DNA from: CAG-791 sp045130475
GTDB lineage: Bacteria; Bacillota; Clostridia; Lachnospirales; Lachnospiraceae
Length of the DNA: 64,000 bases
Direction of reading: 5' to 3'
Assembly: GCA_045130475.1 (NCBI GenBank)
Contig: JBGUPU010000073.1
Coordinates: 27,253 to 91,252 of the forward strand
Below the pieces are notes generated by a model. The model ran no database searches. It was not told the DNA's origin and saw nothing but the letters and a program-made list of their open reading frames with translations. Both the position numbers and the translations under genes were made by a program. Positions 9,606 to 18,431 of this stretch are shown one piece after another; positions within the stretch are counted from its first letter, which is position 1, and every line of letters starts with the position of its first letter.

Positions 9606-12137
9606 ATGACCGAATTCAAAGGCTTTGTATCACATATCATCTACCGGAATGAAGGAAACAGCTACACTGTTTTCGAGATCACCCTGACCGGAGCCGGAGA
9701 GAAGAAGGGACAGGACCGCACTGCCTTTGACCTTGACGGGGCGGACGTAGGCGATGTGATCACCTGTGTCGGCTATCCCGTCTCCATCAGCGAGGGCGAG
9801 GGATGCGCCGTGGCAGGCGACTACACCACCCACCCTGTCTACGGAGAACAGCTGCGGGTGCAGTCCTACAGGGCCGTGGCGCCGGAAAATGCCCAGGCCA
9901 TGTACCGCTATCTGGCGGCGGGAAGCATCAAGGGGATCGGCTCCGCCATGGCAGCCAGGATCGTGAAGGAATTCGGCGACGATACGCTGCGGATCATGGA
10001 GGAGGAGCCGGAAAAGCTGGCCCGGGTCAAGGGAATCAGCATGCGGATGGCCAGAGAGATCGGCGCCCAGATGGAGGACAAAAAAGACCTTCGGGACGCC
10101 ATGATCTTTCTGCAGCAGTACGGCATCGGGACCGCCCACGCGGCGCGGATCTGGCAGGCCTACGGGACAGGCCTGTATGAGATCATGAAGAACAATCCCT
10201 ACCGCCTGGCTGAAGATATCCGGGGCATCGGTTTCGCAACGGCGGACGATATCGCCCGCAGGATCGGGATCCGGGCGGACTCGGAATACCGCATCCGGAG
10301 CGGTCTTCTGTATACTCTCTTTCTGGCCTCGGGAGAGGGGCACAGCTATCTCCCCCGGGACGTACTCGCCCAGAGGACCTGCGCCCTGCTGCACCTTCCC
10401 GCGGAGGAAGTGCTGCTCCAGATGGACAACCTCGCTGTGGAGGGCAGGCTCCGCATCCGGCGGGGCCGCGGCGCAGCCCCCCTTCCGGATCTGACAGAAG
10501 CCGGTCCCGGCTTTGGTTTCGACGAGTCCGGTTTCACGGACGCTGCTTTCAATGAAGAGGAGTCCGCGCCCGAAGCCGGTGCGGAAGTCTATCTGACCGG
10601 TGTTTTCCGCAGGGAGCAGGAGATCGCCAGGATGCTGCTGGACCTGGATGCCCGCATCCGGCAGACATCGAGGGACGAAAAAGCCCGCGAAAAAACAGAA
10701 AAAAAGATTGCCCGTCTGGAAAAAGAAGAGGAGATCACGCTGGATCCCCTCCAGAGAAAGGCGGTCCGGGAGGCGGCGGAAAACGCGATCCTCCTGATCA
10801 CCGGCGGCCCAGGAACGGGAAAAACAACGACCATAAATACGATCATCCGCTATTTTATGAGCGAAGATCTGCGCGTTCTGCTGGCGGCCCCCACCGGACG
10901 CGCCGCAAGACGCATGTCGGAGGCCACAGGCTATCCCGCCATGACCATCCATCGCCTTCTGGGGGTCCGGAGTGTCGGGGACGGAGACGACGAGGGAGAT
11001 TTTTTCCGGAAAGAGGGACTCTCCGCCGCTTCTGCCGCATTCGGGTCCGATGATCCCTTCGGGGACACGGGAGCCGGCGCCGGCAGCGGAAAATCCGGGA
11101 ATATGCAGAAATATTCCTATTTTGAGCGCGGAGAGGATAACCCTCTGGAGGCGGATGTCGTCATTATAGATGAAATGTCCATGGTGGATATGAATCTGTT
11201 CCACTACCTGCTCAAGGCGGTGCCCCCCGGCGCGCGCCTGGTGCTGGTGGGAGATGTCAATCAGCTCCCCAGCGTGGGACCCGGGTGTGTGCTGCAGGAT
11301 CTGATCGAGTCGGGCGCATTCCATACCATCATGCTGCGTCATGTATTCCGCCAGGCCAGCGAGAGCGACATTGTCATGAACGCCCACCGGATCCTGGAGG
11401 GAGCCTCCCTTCCCATGGACAACAAGAGCAGGGATTTCTTCTTCCTGGAACGCGATCAGGCGCCTGTGATCTACAAACACACGGTGCAGCTGATCCGCCA
11501 GATGCTGCCCGGATATGTGGGCTGCAGGCAGGAGGACATCCAGGTCCTGACCCCCATGCGGCGCGGCAGCCTCGGCGTCGAGCGCCTCAACGAGGTCCTG
11601 CAGAGCGTCCTCAATCCGCCCGCCAAAGGAAAGAGAGAATATGTGCGCCAGGAGACAGTCTTCCGCGAGGGGGACAAGGTCATGCAGACCCGCAACAATT
11701 ACCGCATCGAATGGGAGATCCGCGGCAATTTCGGTATGCCCATCGACCGCGGGACAGGCATTTTCAACGGCGACTTCGGAAGGATCGAGGAGATCGACCC
11801 GCAGAGCGAGACCATGACTGTCCTCTTCGATGAGTCGAGGACGGTGGAATATCCTTTTTCGGAACTGGAGGATCTGGACCTGGCCTATGCCATCACGGTC
11901 CACAAATCCCAGGGCTCGGAATATCCGGCGGTCATCCTGCCCCTTTTGGCAGGCCCATCGGGGCTTTTCAACCGCAACCTTCTCTACACCGCGGTCACCC
12001 GCGCCCGCAGCTGTGTCGTCCTTCTGGGCAGCCGGGACGCCGTCGACCGCATGATCGCCAACACCCGCCGCACCCGCCGCTGGACGGGCCTGCGGGACAG
12101 GATCACGGAACTCGGCACAGGACCGGATTCCCTGTAA
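9606..12137 (+). CDS. recD2: RecD2-type ATP-dependent DNA helicase
   Basis: This 843-residue superfamily 1 helicase moves 5' to 3' on DNA and acts in repair and replication-fork maintenance without RecBC. It has an N-terminal OB-like region, helix-hairpin-helix repeats at about 95-190 (GIGSAMAARIV, VKGISMRMA), Walker A GGPGTGKTT near 399, DEMSMVD Walker B, and motif HKSQGSEYPAVILPL. Two low-complexity insertions (about 282-325 and 460-500) are rich in Gly, Asp and Ala and are not typical of the family. The start follows GTGGGAGA. It lies 51 bases after uvrA, so co-transcription is likely. Confidence 0.94.
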   Translation: MTEFKGFVSHIIYRNEGNSYTVFEITLTGAGEKKGQDRTAFDLDGADVGDVITCVGYPVSISEGEGCAVAGDYTTHPVYGEQLRVQSYRAVAPENAQAMYRYLAAGSIKGIGSAMAARIVKEFGDDTLRIMEEEPEKLARVKGISMRMAREIGAQMEDKKDLRDAMIFLQQYGIGTAHAARIWQAYGTGLYEIMKNNPYRLAEDIRGIGFATADDIARRIGIRADSEYRIRSGLLYTLFLASGEGHSYLPRDVLAQRTCALLHLPAEEVLLQMDNLAVEGRLRIRRGRGAAPLPDLTEAGPGFGFDESGFTDAAFNEEESAPEAGAEVYLTGVFRREQEIARMLLDLDARIRQTSRDEKAREKTEKKIARLEKEEEITLDPLQRKAVREAAENAILLITGGPGTGKTTTINTIIRYFMSEDLRVLLAAPTGRAARRMSEATGYPAMTIHRLLGVRSVGDGDDEGDFFRKEGLSAASAAFGSDDPFGDTGAGAGSGKSGNMQKYSYFERGEDNPLEADVVIIDEMSMVDMNLFHYLLKAVPPGARLVLVGDVNQLPSVGPGCVLQDLIESGAFHTIMLRHVFRQASESDIVMNAHRILEGASLPMDNKSRDFFFLERDQAPVIYKHTVQLIRQMLPGYVGCRQEDIQVLTPMRRGSLGVERLNEVLQSVLNPPAKGKREYVRQETVFREGDKVMQTRNNYRIEWEIRGNFGMPIDRGTGIFNGDFGRIEEIDPQSETMTVLFDESRTVEYPFSELEDLDLAYAITVHKSQGSEYPAVILPLLAGPSGLFNRNLLYTAVTRARSCVVLLGSRDAVDRMIANTRRTRRWTGLRDRITELGTGPDSL

Positions 12138-12226
12138 AGCCCGGACCTGTAAAGACGGAACCTGAACAGATCAGCCTGCGCAGATCGGAAACAGCCTGAA
12201 AAAGGATAGAAAGAACGGAAAAACAG

Positions 12227-12994
12227 ATGAAGCGATTCGAGGACGGAAAAACAAATGATACTCTGTATAAAAAGATGACAGCCCCTGCCCGTCTGGCGGA
12301 GGAGCTGCTGTTTCCCCGCAGGTGTCCGGTCTGTGACAGACCGGTCCGGCCTGCGGGCGCCCTGATCTGCGCCTGCTGTGAGGGGATGCTGCAGAGGGTG
12401 CAGGCGCCGGCCTGCCGCCGCTGCGGAAAACAGCTTCGCTCATCGTCGGGCCCTCTCTGCCGGGACTGCCGCACTCTGCCCCATGTCTTTGAGCGGGGCA
12501 GCGCGGTCTTTACCTATCACAGCGCGGCGGGAGGCATCTTCCGTTTCAAGTACAGGGGAAGGCGGGAATACGGAGCCTATTACGGCAGATGCATGGCCCG
12601 GAAACTGTGTGAAACCGCGGGAGAAGACCTGCCGGATCTTCTCGTGCCTGTGCCGCTCTCCGCGCACAGACTGCACAGGCGGGGCTACAATCAGGCCCTG
12701 ATCCTCGCGCAGGAAATAGGGCGCCGGACAGGGATTCCTGTCTGTGAGGGGGTCCTCCGCCGCGTGACGGATACCCTTCCCATGAAAAACATGACCCCTG
12801 CGGAACGCCAAAATAATTTGAAAAAAGCTTTTCAGGCATTTGGAAATGATGTAAAATTAAATTCGATTATGCTTATTGATGATATATACACGACCGGAGC
12901 CACAATGGATGCCTGTGCATATGCTTTGTACAGACAGGGTGCCCGGCGTGTCTGTTTTATTACTCTTGCCGCAGGTGAAGACATCGGATCCTGA
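12227..12994 (+). CDS. comF: ComF family phosphoribosyltransferase-like protein
   Basis: The 255-residue protein has an N-terminal zinc-ribbon region with CPVCDRP, CACC, CRRCGKQ and CRDC cysteine pairs at about 29-82, and a type I phosphoribosyltransferase fold with the PRPP loop MLIDDIYTTGATMDAC near residue 215. ComF proteins support uptake of single-stranded DNA during natural transformation and may act with primosomal helicases. No other competence gene is visible, so the actual role here is uncertain. It lies about 90 bases after recD2. Confidence 0.9.
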   Translation: MKRFEDGKTNDTLYKKMTAPARLAEELLFPRRCPVCDRPVRPAGALICACCEGMLQRVQAPACRRCGKQLRSSSGPLCRDCRTLPHVFERGSAVFTYHSAAGGIFRFKYRGRREYGAYYGRCMARKLCETAGEDLPDLLVPVPLSAHRLHRRGYNQALILAQEIGRRTGIPVCEGVLRRVTDTLPMKNMTPAERQNNLKKAFQAFGNDVKLNSIMLIDDIYTTGATMDACAYALYRQGARRVCFITLAAGEDIGS

Positions 12995-13053
12995 GGGGCG
13001 GAAATCACTGACGATCCGGTTTTCTGCCCGGCATATCTGTAAGAAAGGAACAT

Positions 13054-13626
13054 ATGCTGAACGAGGAGAAGATCCGTCTGATGACCCGGCTGACTGTCTA
13101 TGAAGAAGGCCTGGGCATCAAGGATAAGAGGACAGCGGAATATTTTCAAAACGACTATGTACTTTCCGGATTGATCGGTTCTTTCGTGGCCGGTACACTC
13201 GCATGGGGAGTCTGTGCGGCTGTGTACTGCGGCTATTTTTTTGAGGAGATTTTCTTCTCTGTTTACGAGAACAGGCTTGGATCATACCTGCAGCTGGCAG
13301 TGACAAGCTATATCGTATTCATCCTGCTCTTCCTTGCTTTTACCTTCACAGTCTACTATCGGAAGAGCGCGGCGTTCGCGAGGCGGCGCATGATGTATGA
13401 ACAGGATCTGAAAGAACTGGCAGAAATATGTGACCGTGAGATCGGAATTGAGACTGGAAACGACAGTGGGAATGACATCGAAAACGAGATCATCGTTGAC
13501 ATTGGAAATGACATCGAAAATGAGAACATCGCTGACGTTGAAAATGACATCGAAAATGAGAACAGCTATGACGCTGGAAATGACATCGAAAATGAGATCG
13601 TAATCGAGGATTCAGACACGGTCTGA
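13054..13626 (+). CDS. Two-TM membrane protein with NDIENE repeat tail
   Basis: I do not recognise this 190-residue protein. It has a charged N-terminus, two likely membrane helices (about 32-54 and 75-102) and a C-terminal tail in which the unit GNDIENE occurs about five times between residues 135 and 185. The tail is encoded by near-identical 21-base words (GGAAATGACATCGAAAATGAG), so it can probably expand or shrink by slippage. A clear AAGAAAGGA ribosome binding site precedes the ATG. It sits between comF and the polytopic protein ahead of cdaA. Confidence 0.7.
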   Translation: MLNEEKIRLMTRLTVYEEGLGIKDKRTAEYFQNDYVLSGLIGSFVAGTLAWGVCAAVYCGYFFEEIFFSVYENRLGSYLQLAVTSYIVFILLFLAFTFTVYYRKSAAFARRRMMYEQDLKELAEICDREIGIETGNDSGNDIENEIIVDIGNDIENENIADVENDIENENSYDAGNDIENEIVIEDSDTV

Positions 13627-13678
13627 TACAGGCGTCAGGCGGCCTGTCCGCACAGAGGACGTCGATAATGGAGGCACA

Positions 13679-14677
13679 ATGAACAGTAGTACCGGTATAT
13701 ATGGATTGAGAGAAAATCTTATACAGCTTTACAAAAGACAGGAGTTTCTGCTGCTGTCGGTATTCCGCTTTGCGGTATCCCTGGCAGTCCTGCTGCTGCT
13801 GCGCGCCCATCTCGGCGTTCACATCAGCACGGGCTCGGCGCTGAACAGTTCCCTGCTCAACGTCATCATTGCCCTGATCTGCTCCATGCTCCCGCCCGGT
13901 TTTTCCGCCGGCATTCTGGGACTTGTCCTGCTTCTGGACCTGTACAAACTGTCGCTGGAAGCGGCAGCGGTCGGCGCGGCGATCATTTTAGTCTGCCTCC
14001 TGGTGTATTTCCGCTTTTCACCCAGAGACACCATGATCCTGCTGCTGATGCCGGTGGCCTACGCCCTCAATCTGCACTATCTGGTGCCCATTCTGGCAGG
14101 CCTCCTGTTCGGACCCGGCGCCGCAGTGCCGGTCATCTTCGGACTTTTGTTCACCAGGTACGTGCTCCTGGTGGAAGGAAATCTTTCTGCACTTGCAGCC
14201 CCCGGAGGCGGAATGTCGATCGTCGGAGAACAGCTGATAACGAATTTCCGCAGCCTGGTGGACGGCACGGTGAACGACAAACTGATGATCTCCCTCGCGG
14301 TCGCCTTTGTGATCACAGTCATCGCAGTCTGCTTTATCCGCAGACTCGCCATTGTGAACGCGTGGCATGTCGCCATCACGGCGGGCTGCATCCTGGAGCT
14401 GGTGATCCTCCTGCTGTGTGACATGCGTCTCGATACCGGGATCGATCTCGCCTATGTATTTGTCGGAATCGTATTTTCCTTTGTGCTGGCACAGATCGTA
14501 CGTTTCTTTGTCTTTAATGTGGATTACCTGCGCATAGAAAATGTTCAGTTTGAGGACGAGGACTACTATTATTATGTGAAGGCCATCCCGAAAGTTATGG
14601 TTTATTCCTCTGATCTGGAGGCGGATGAATTCAATCCTCCGGAGACCGAGACAGTTATTGATGATAACGAAGGATGA
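13679..14677 (+). CDS. Polytopic membrane protein preceding cdaA
   Basis: This 332-residue protein has about eight to ten hydrophobic helices and a short acidic C-terminus (DEDYYYYVKAIPKV, then Glu/Asp-rich). I recognise it only as the multi-spanning protein often found directly before cdaA in related Clostridia; no activity is known to me. It ends seven bases before cdaA, so the two are probably one operon. That position suggests a link to cyclic-di-AMP signalling or cell-envelope homeostasis, which is inference. Confidence 0.75.
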   Translation: MNSSTGIYGLRENLIQLYKRQEFLLLSVFRFAVSLAVLLLLRAHLGVHISTGSALNSSLLNVIIALICSMLPPGFSAGILGLVLLLDLYKLSLEAAAVGAAIILVCLLVYFRFSPRDTMILLLMPVAYALNLHYLVPILAGLLFGPGAAVPVIFGLLFTRYVLLVEGNLSALAAPGGGMSIVGEQLITNFRSLVDGTVNDKLMISLAVAFVITVIAVCFIRRLAIVNAWHVAITAGCILELVILLLCDMRLDTGIDLAYVFVGIVFSFVLAQIVRFFVFNVDYLRIENVQFEDEDYYYYVKAIPKVMVYSSDLEADEFNPPETETVIDDNEG

Positions 14678-14683
14678 TAATCG

Positions 14684-15751
14684 TTGAACTTTTCATGGAC
14701 TTTTTCATTTAGCGACTTCATATCACGGCTTAGAATACCCGATGTACGGTGGACAGATATTGTCGAAGTCCTGATCATAGCATATCTGACATATCATATC
14801 CTGCTGTGGGTGAAAAACACGCGTGCCTGGCAGCTGATGAAAGGAATTGCCGTACTTGTAGTAATGGGAATTCTGGCAGCTGTCTTCAACATGACCACAA
14901 TTCTGTGGATCTTCCAGCACGTCGCGGGAATCGCCGTCACAGCGCTTGTGATCATTCTGCAGCCGGAATTGCGCAAAGCGATGGAGGAACTGGGCCGGAG
15001 AAATTTCCTCAGTTCCATTCTCCGCATGGAACCCGCCAAAACCGAGGAAGGGCGTTTTTCGGACCGTACAGTCAATGAACTGGTCCGCGCCTGCATCGAG
15101 ATGGGACGGGTAAAGACGGGAGCGCTGATCGTGATCGAACAGACGACACCGCTCCTGGAATATGTGCGCTCCGGAATCGAGATTGACGCAATTGTCTCCA
15201 GTCAGCTTCTCATCAATATATTTGAAAAAAATACACCGCTCCACGACGGAGCGGTCATTGTGCGCGGCAACAGAATTGTCTCCGCGACCAGCTATCTGCC
15301 GATCACATCCTCCCAGCTGGACAAAAACCTGGGAACACGGCACCGTGCCGGCGTGGGTATCTCCGAGGAGACCGACGCCCTCACTTTGATCGTCTCCGAG
15401 GAGACGGGAAATCTGAGCTATTCCTACAAGGGAAAACTCTGGAGCAATGTGACGCCCGAGCAGCTCCGCGGAGCACTGGTGCGCCTGCAGAACAAGCTCT
15501 CCCAGGAGGAAGCTGCCAGAAATGCCGCCCGCTCGGCTTTCGGAGGGATTTCCGAATTCGGCAGGAAGACCCTGCGCCGCACCAGATCCGGAGGATCTGC
15601 AGGTTCTGACAAGGACAGCGCCGATTCCGTGCTTCTTGAGTCCGATGACATCCTGGAGGCCGGTGACCTTCCGGCAAGTGAGAGCGCTCCTGGGGCCGAG
15701 GATCCCCGTAAGACCGCGGATGCGGAAAAGGAAGGAGGTGCGCATGATTGA
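14684..15751 (+). CDS. cdaA: Diadenylate cyclase CdaA
   Basis: CdaA makes the second messenger cyclic-di-AMP from two ATP and is membrane bound. The 355-residue protein has three N-terminal helices (to about residue 90) and a DAC domain with the catalytic DGA motif (PLHDGAVIV, near 187) and RHR motif (LGTRHRAGVG, near 218). The start is TTG with AGGATGA upstream. A Ser/Glu/Asp-rich tail of about 70 residues beyond the DAC domain is longer than in Bacillus CdaA. It overlaps cdaR by eight bases, indicating translational coupling to its regulator. Confidence 0.96.
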   Translation: MNFSWTFSFSDFISRLRIPDVRWTDIVEVLIIAYLTYHILLWVKNTRAWQLMKGIAVLVVMGILAAVFNMTTILWIFQHVAGIAVTALVIILQPELRKAMEELGRRNFLSSILRMEPAKTEEGRFSDRTVNELVRACIEMGRVKTGALIVIEQTTPLLEYVRSGIEIDAIVSSQLLINIFEKNTPLHDGAVIVRGNRIVSATSYLPITSSQLDKNLGTRHRAGVGISEETDALTLIVSEETGNLSYSYKGKLWSNVTPEQLRGALVRLQNKLSQEEAARNAARSAFGGISEFGRKTLRRTRSGGSAGSDKDSADSVLLESDDILEAGDLPASESAPGAEDPRKTADAEKEGGAHD

Positions 15752-16820
15752 GCGTATCAAAAACCTGGACCCGAATCTGCGCCTGAAGATGGCTTCCGTC
15801 CTGATCGCGATGGCGGTCTGGTATATGATCAATTATTTCAGCGACCCCGCCGTCCGCATGACGGTCAACAACGTGAACGTGGATATCCTGCACGGAGAGT
15901 CGATTGAAAAAGAGGGAGATACATACACAGTCCTGGACGATACGGACGTGATCCCCACCGTGACGATTTATGCCAAGCGGTCCGTGATCGACAAGCTGGA
16001 GTCGAAAAACGTTATTGCAACTGCGGATGTACGTCAGATAGAGGAGGACGGTTCCGTCAGGATTTCCCTGACGACGGACAAATACTCCAACAGCATCGAG
16101 CGCATCACGGGAAGCATCAGCTACGTTCAGCTGCGGGTGGAACCTGTGGAGACCAAGTCACTGAACCTCGAAGTGGATACAATCGGATCCCCTGCGGACG
16201 GATATATTCTGCAGGAGGCATCCGCGGAACAGAACCAGGTCATTGTTACCGGGCCCCAGTCCTACGTGGAAAGCGTCGGACGCGCGGCGGCCAGGGTTGA
16301 CATAACAGATTCGGTAAGGAACATCAATTCCTATCCCGATATCATCCTCTATGATACGGAGGGTGATGAGATTACACCGGAAGAGATGAGGGCGCAGAAA
16401 CTGCATCTCAATATCTCTTCTGTAAAGGTGACCGCGACGATCTATCAGACAAAGACCGTTATCGTCACCTGCGGCTCGGAAGTGCCGATCGCAGACGGCT
16501 ATAAACTGGAGTCGGGTCCGGAAGCAGACCCCGCCTACATCCAGATTGCCGGCGCGGCAGGCATCCTGCGGGATATCGACTCGATCGAAATCCCTGCGGA
16601 GGATATTGCTGACGAACCTGTCAGCAGTAATATCCACAAGGTGATCAATATCAGCAAGTACCTTCCGGAAGGGATCACCCTGACGGATACGGATATGGAA
16701 AATATCACTGTATATGTGCGCGTCAGCAAGGATGCCGGGGAATCGGAGTCTTCTGAGACATCCGAGACATCCCGGAGCACCGATGGCGCTGTTGCAGCCT
16801 TGCATGAGGGCACATATTGA
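15744..16820 (+). CDS. cdaR: CdaR/YbbR-domain regulator of CdaA
   Basis: The 358-residue protein has an N-terminal membrane anchor (about residues 15-35, MASVLIAMAVWYMINYF) and an extracytoplasmic part built from several YbbR repeats. YbbR proteins bind CdaA and adjust its cyclase activity. GGAAGGAGG just before ATG 15744 sets the start, inside the last codons of cdaA; the frame is open further upstream but without a start signal. The C-terminus is Ser/Thr/Glu-rich. The usual downstream partner glmM is not present. Confidence 0.92.
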   Translation: MIERIKNLDPNLRLKMASVLIAMAVWYMINYFSDPAVRMTVNNVNVDILHGESIEKEGDTYTVLDDTDVIPTVTIYAKRSVIDKLESKNVIATADVRQIEEDGSVRISLTTDKYSNSIERITGSISYVQLRVEPVETKSLNLEVDTIGSPADGYILQEASAEQNQVIVTGPQSYVESVGRAAARVDITDSVRNINSYPDIILYDTEGDEITPEEMRAQKLHLNISSVKVTATIYQTKTVIVTCGSEVPIADGYKLESGPEADPAYIQIAGAAGILRDIDSIEIPAEDIADEPVSSNIHKVINISKYLPEGITLTDTDMENITVYVRVSKDAGESESSETSETSRSTDGAVAALHEGTY

Positions 16821-16872
16821 ATACACTATTGATCCGGCCGGTGCAATACAGAACCGTTGGAAACGCAGCGTA

Positions 16873-16904
16873 ACATGTACACGTCCCCGGGGGCGTGTAC
16901 ATGT
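16873..16904. repeat. Palindromic element 1 (ACATGTACACG arms)
   Basis: Two perfect 11-bp arms, ACATGTACACG and CGTGTACATGT, enclose a CCCCGGGG core, in the cdaR-proS gap. A related element lies at 19785-19813. There is no T-tract, so it is not a standard terminator. Confidence 0.7.
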
Positions 16905-16961
16905 AACTAAAGATCCTGTCAATACAGTCAACCGGGGATTCCCGGAGGGAGGAAATGAAAA

Positions 16962-18395
16962 GTGGCAGAACAGAAAAAACTGGTTGCCGAGATCACGGCA
17001 ATGGATGAAGATTTTACACAATGGTATACAGACGTCTGCATCAAGGCAGGCCTGATCGCCTATTCGAATATCAAGGGATTCATGGTCTACAAGCCCGCCG
17101 GATACGCCATCTGGGAGGCAGTGCAGAAGCACCTCGATGCGCGCTTCAAGGCAGTGGGCGTTGAGAATGTCTATCTCCCCATGCTGATCCCGGAGCGTCT
17201 GCTGAGCAAGGAGAGCGACCTGGTCGAAGGCTTTGCGCCCGAAGTTGCATGGGTCACACACGGCGGTTCCGAGAAGCTTGATGAGCGCGTCTGTGTCCGT
17301 CCCACTTCCGAGTCTCTGTTCAGCGACTTTTACAAGGGAGAGATCCAGTCCTACCGCGATCTTCCCAAGATCTACAACCAGTGGTGCAGCGTTGTCCGCT
17401 GGGAGAAGGAGACCAGGCCCTTCCTGCGCTCCCGTGAGTTCATGTGGCAGGAGGGACACACCGTCCACGCCACTGCGGAAGAGGCAGAGGCAAGGACCCA
17501 GCAGATGCTGAATGTCTATGCGGATTTCTGCGCGGAAGATCTGGCCATCCCCACCATCAAGGGAAGAAAGACCGACAAGGAGAAATTTGCGGGCGCTGTG
17601 GCGACCTATACGATCGAGGCGCTCATGCACGACGGCAGAGCCCTGCAGTCCGGCACCAGCCATGACTTCGGCGACGATTTCGCAAAGGCTTACGGCATCC
17701 TGTTCACGGACAAGGACAACAAGCAGAAGCACGCCTTCCAGACATCCTGGGGCCTTTCCACCCGTATCATCGGCGCCCTCATCATGGTACACGGCGACAA
17801 CTCCGGCCTGGTGCTGCCTCCCCGTATCGCGCCTACCCAGGTGGTGATCGTTCCGATCCAGCAGCGCAAGGCAGGCGTCCTCGACAAGGCATATGAGCTG
17901 AAAGAGACCCTGAGTAATTTCCGTGTCAAGGTCGATGACAGCGACAAGAGCCCCGGCTTCAAGTTCGCGGATCAGGAGATGCGCGGATTCCCGCTCCGTG
18001 TCGAGATCGGCCCCCGCGACATCCAGAACGGCAAGTGCATCATTGCGCGCAGAGATACAGGCGCCAAGGAAGAGTGTGAGCTGGACAAGCTCCAGGCACG
18101 GATCGGCGAGCTTCTGGAGCAGATCCAGAAGGATATGTTCGAGCGCGCGAAAAAGCACCTCGAAGAGCATACCTACAAGGCAGCCAACCGCGAAGAGTTC
18201 GAGAAGACCTTCGAAGAAAAGACCGGCTTTGTCAAAGCCATGTGGTGTGGCGAGCTTGCCTGTGAAGAAGAGATCAAAGAAAAATTCGGCGTTACCAGCC
18301 GCTGCATCCCCTTCGAGCAGGAAGAGATCGCGCAGACCTGTGTCTGCTGCGGAAAACCGGCGAAGAAGATGGTCTACTGGGGCAAGTCCTATTGA
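16962..18395 (+). CDS. proS: Prolyl-tRNA synthetase, eukaryote/archaeal-like type
   Basis: This class II aminoacyl-tRNA synthetase charges tRNA-Pro. At 477 residues it lacks the INS editing domain of the long bacterial form and matches the shorter archaeal/eukaryote-like ProS. Class II motif 2 is seen in the REFMWQEGH region, followed by SGTSHDFGDDFAKA and the motif 3 segment. The C-terminal zinc-binding-like domain has Cys-x-x-Cys (CVCCGKPAKKMVYWGKSY), with the terminal Tyr typical of the family. The start is GTG 16962, after GGAGGGAGGAAATG. Confidence 0.95.
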   Translation: MAEQKKLVAEITAMDEDFTQWYTDVCIKAGLIAYSNIKGFMVYKPAGYAIWEAVQKHLDARFKAVGVENVYLPMLIPERLLSKESDLVEGFAPEVAWVTHGGSEKLDERVCVRPTSESLFSDFYKGEIQSYRDLPKIYNQWCSVVRWEKETRPFLRSREFMWQEGHTVHATAEEAEARTQQMLNVYADFCAEDLAIPTIKGRKTDKEKFAGAVATYTIEALMHDGRALQSGTSHDFGDDFAKAYGILFTDKDNKQKHAFQTSWGLSTRIIGALIMVHGDNSGLVLPPRIAPTQVVIVPIQQRKAGVLDKAYELKETLSNFRVKVDDSDKSPGFKFADQEMRGFPLRVEIGPRDIQNGKCIIARRDTGAKEECELDKLQARIGELLEQIQKDMFERAKKHLEEHTYKAANREEFEKTFEEKTGFVKAMWCGELACEEEIKEKFGVTSRCIPFEQEEIAQTCVCCGKPAKKMVYWGKSY

Positions 18396-18431
18396 TCTGC
18401 TCAGGACCGGGTGTGATGCGCAGCTACAGGG

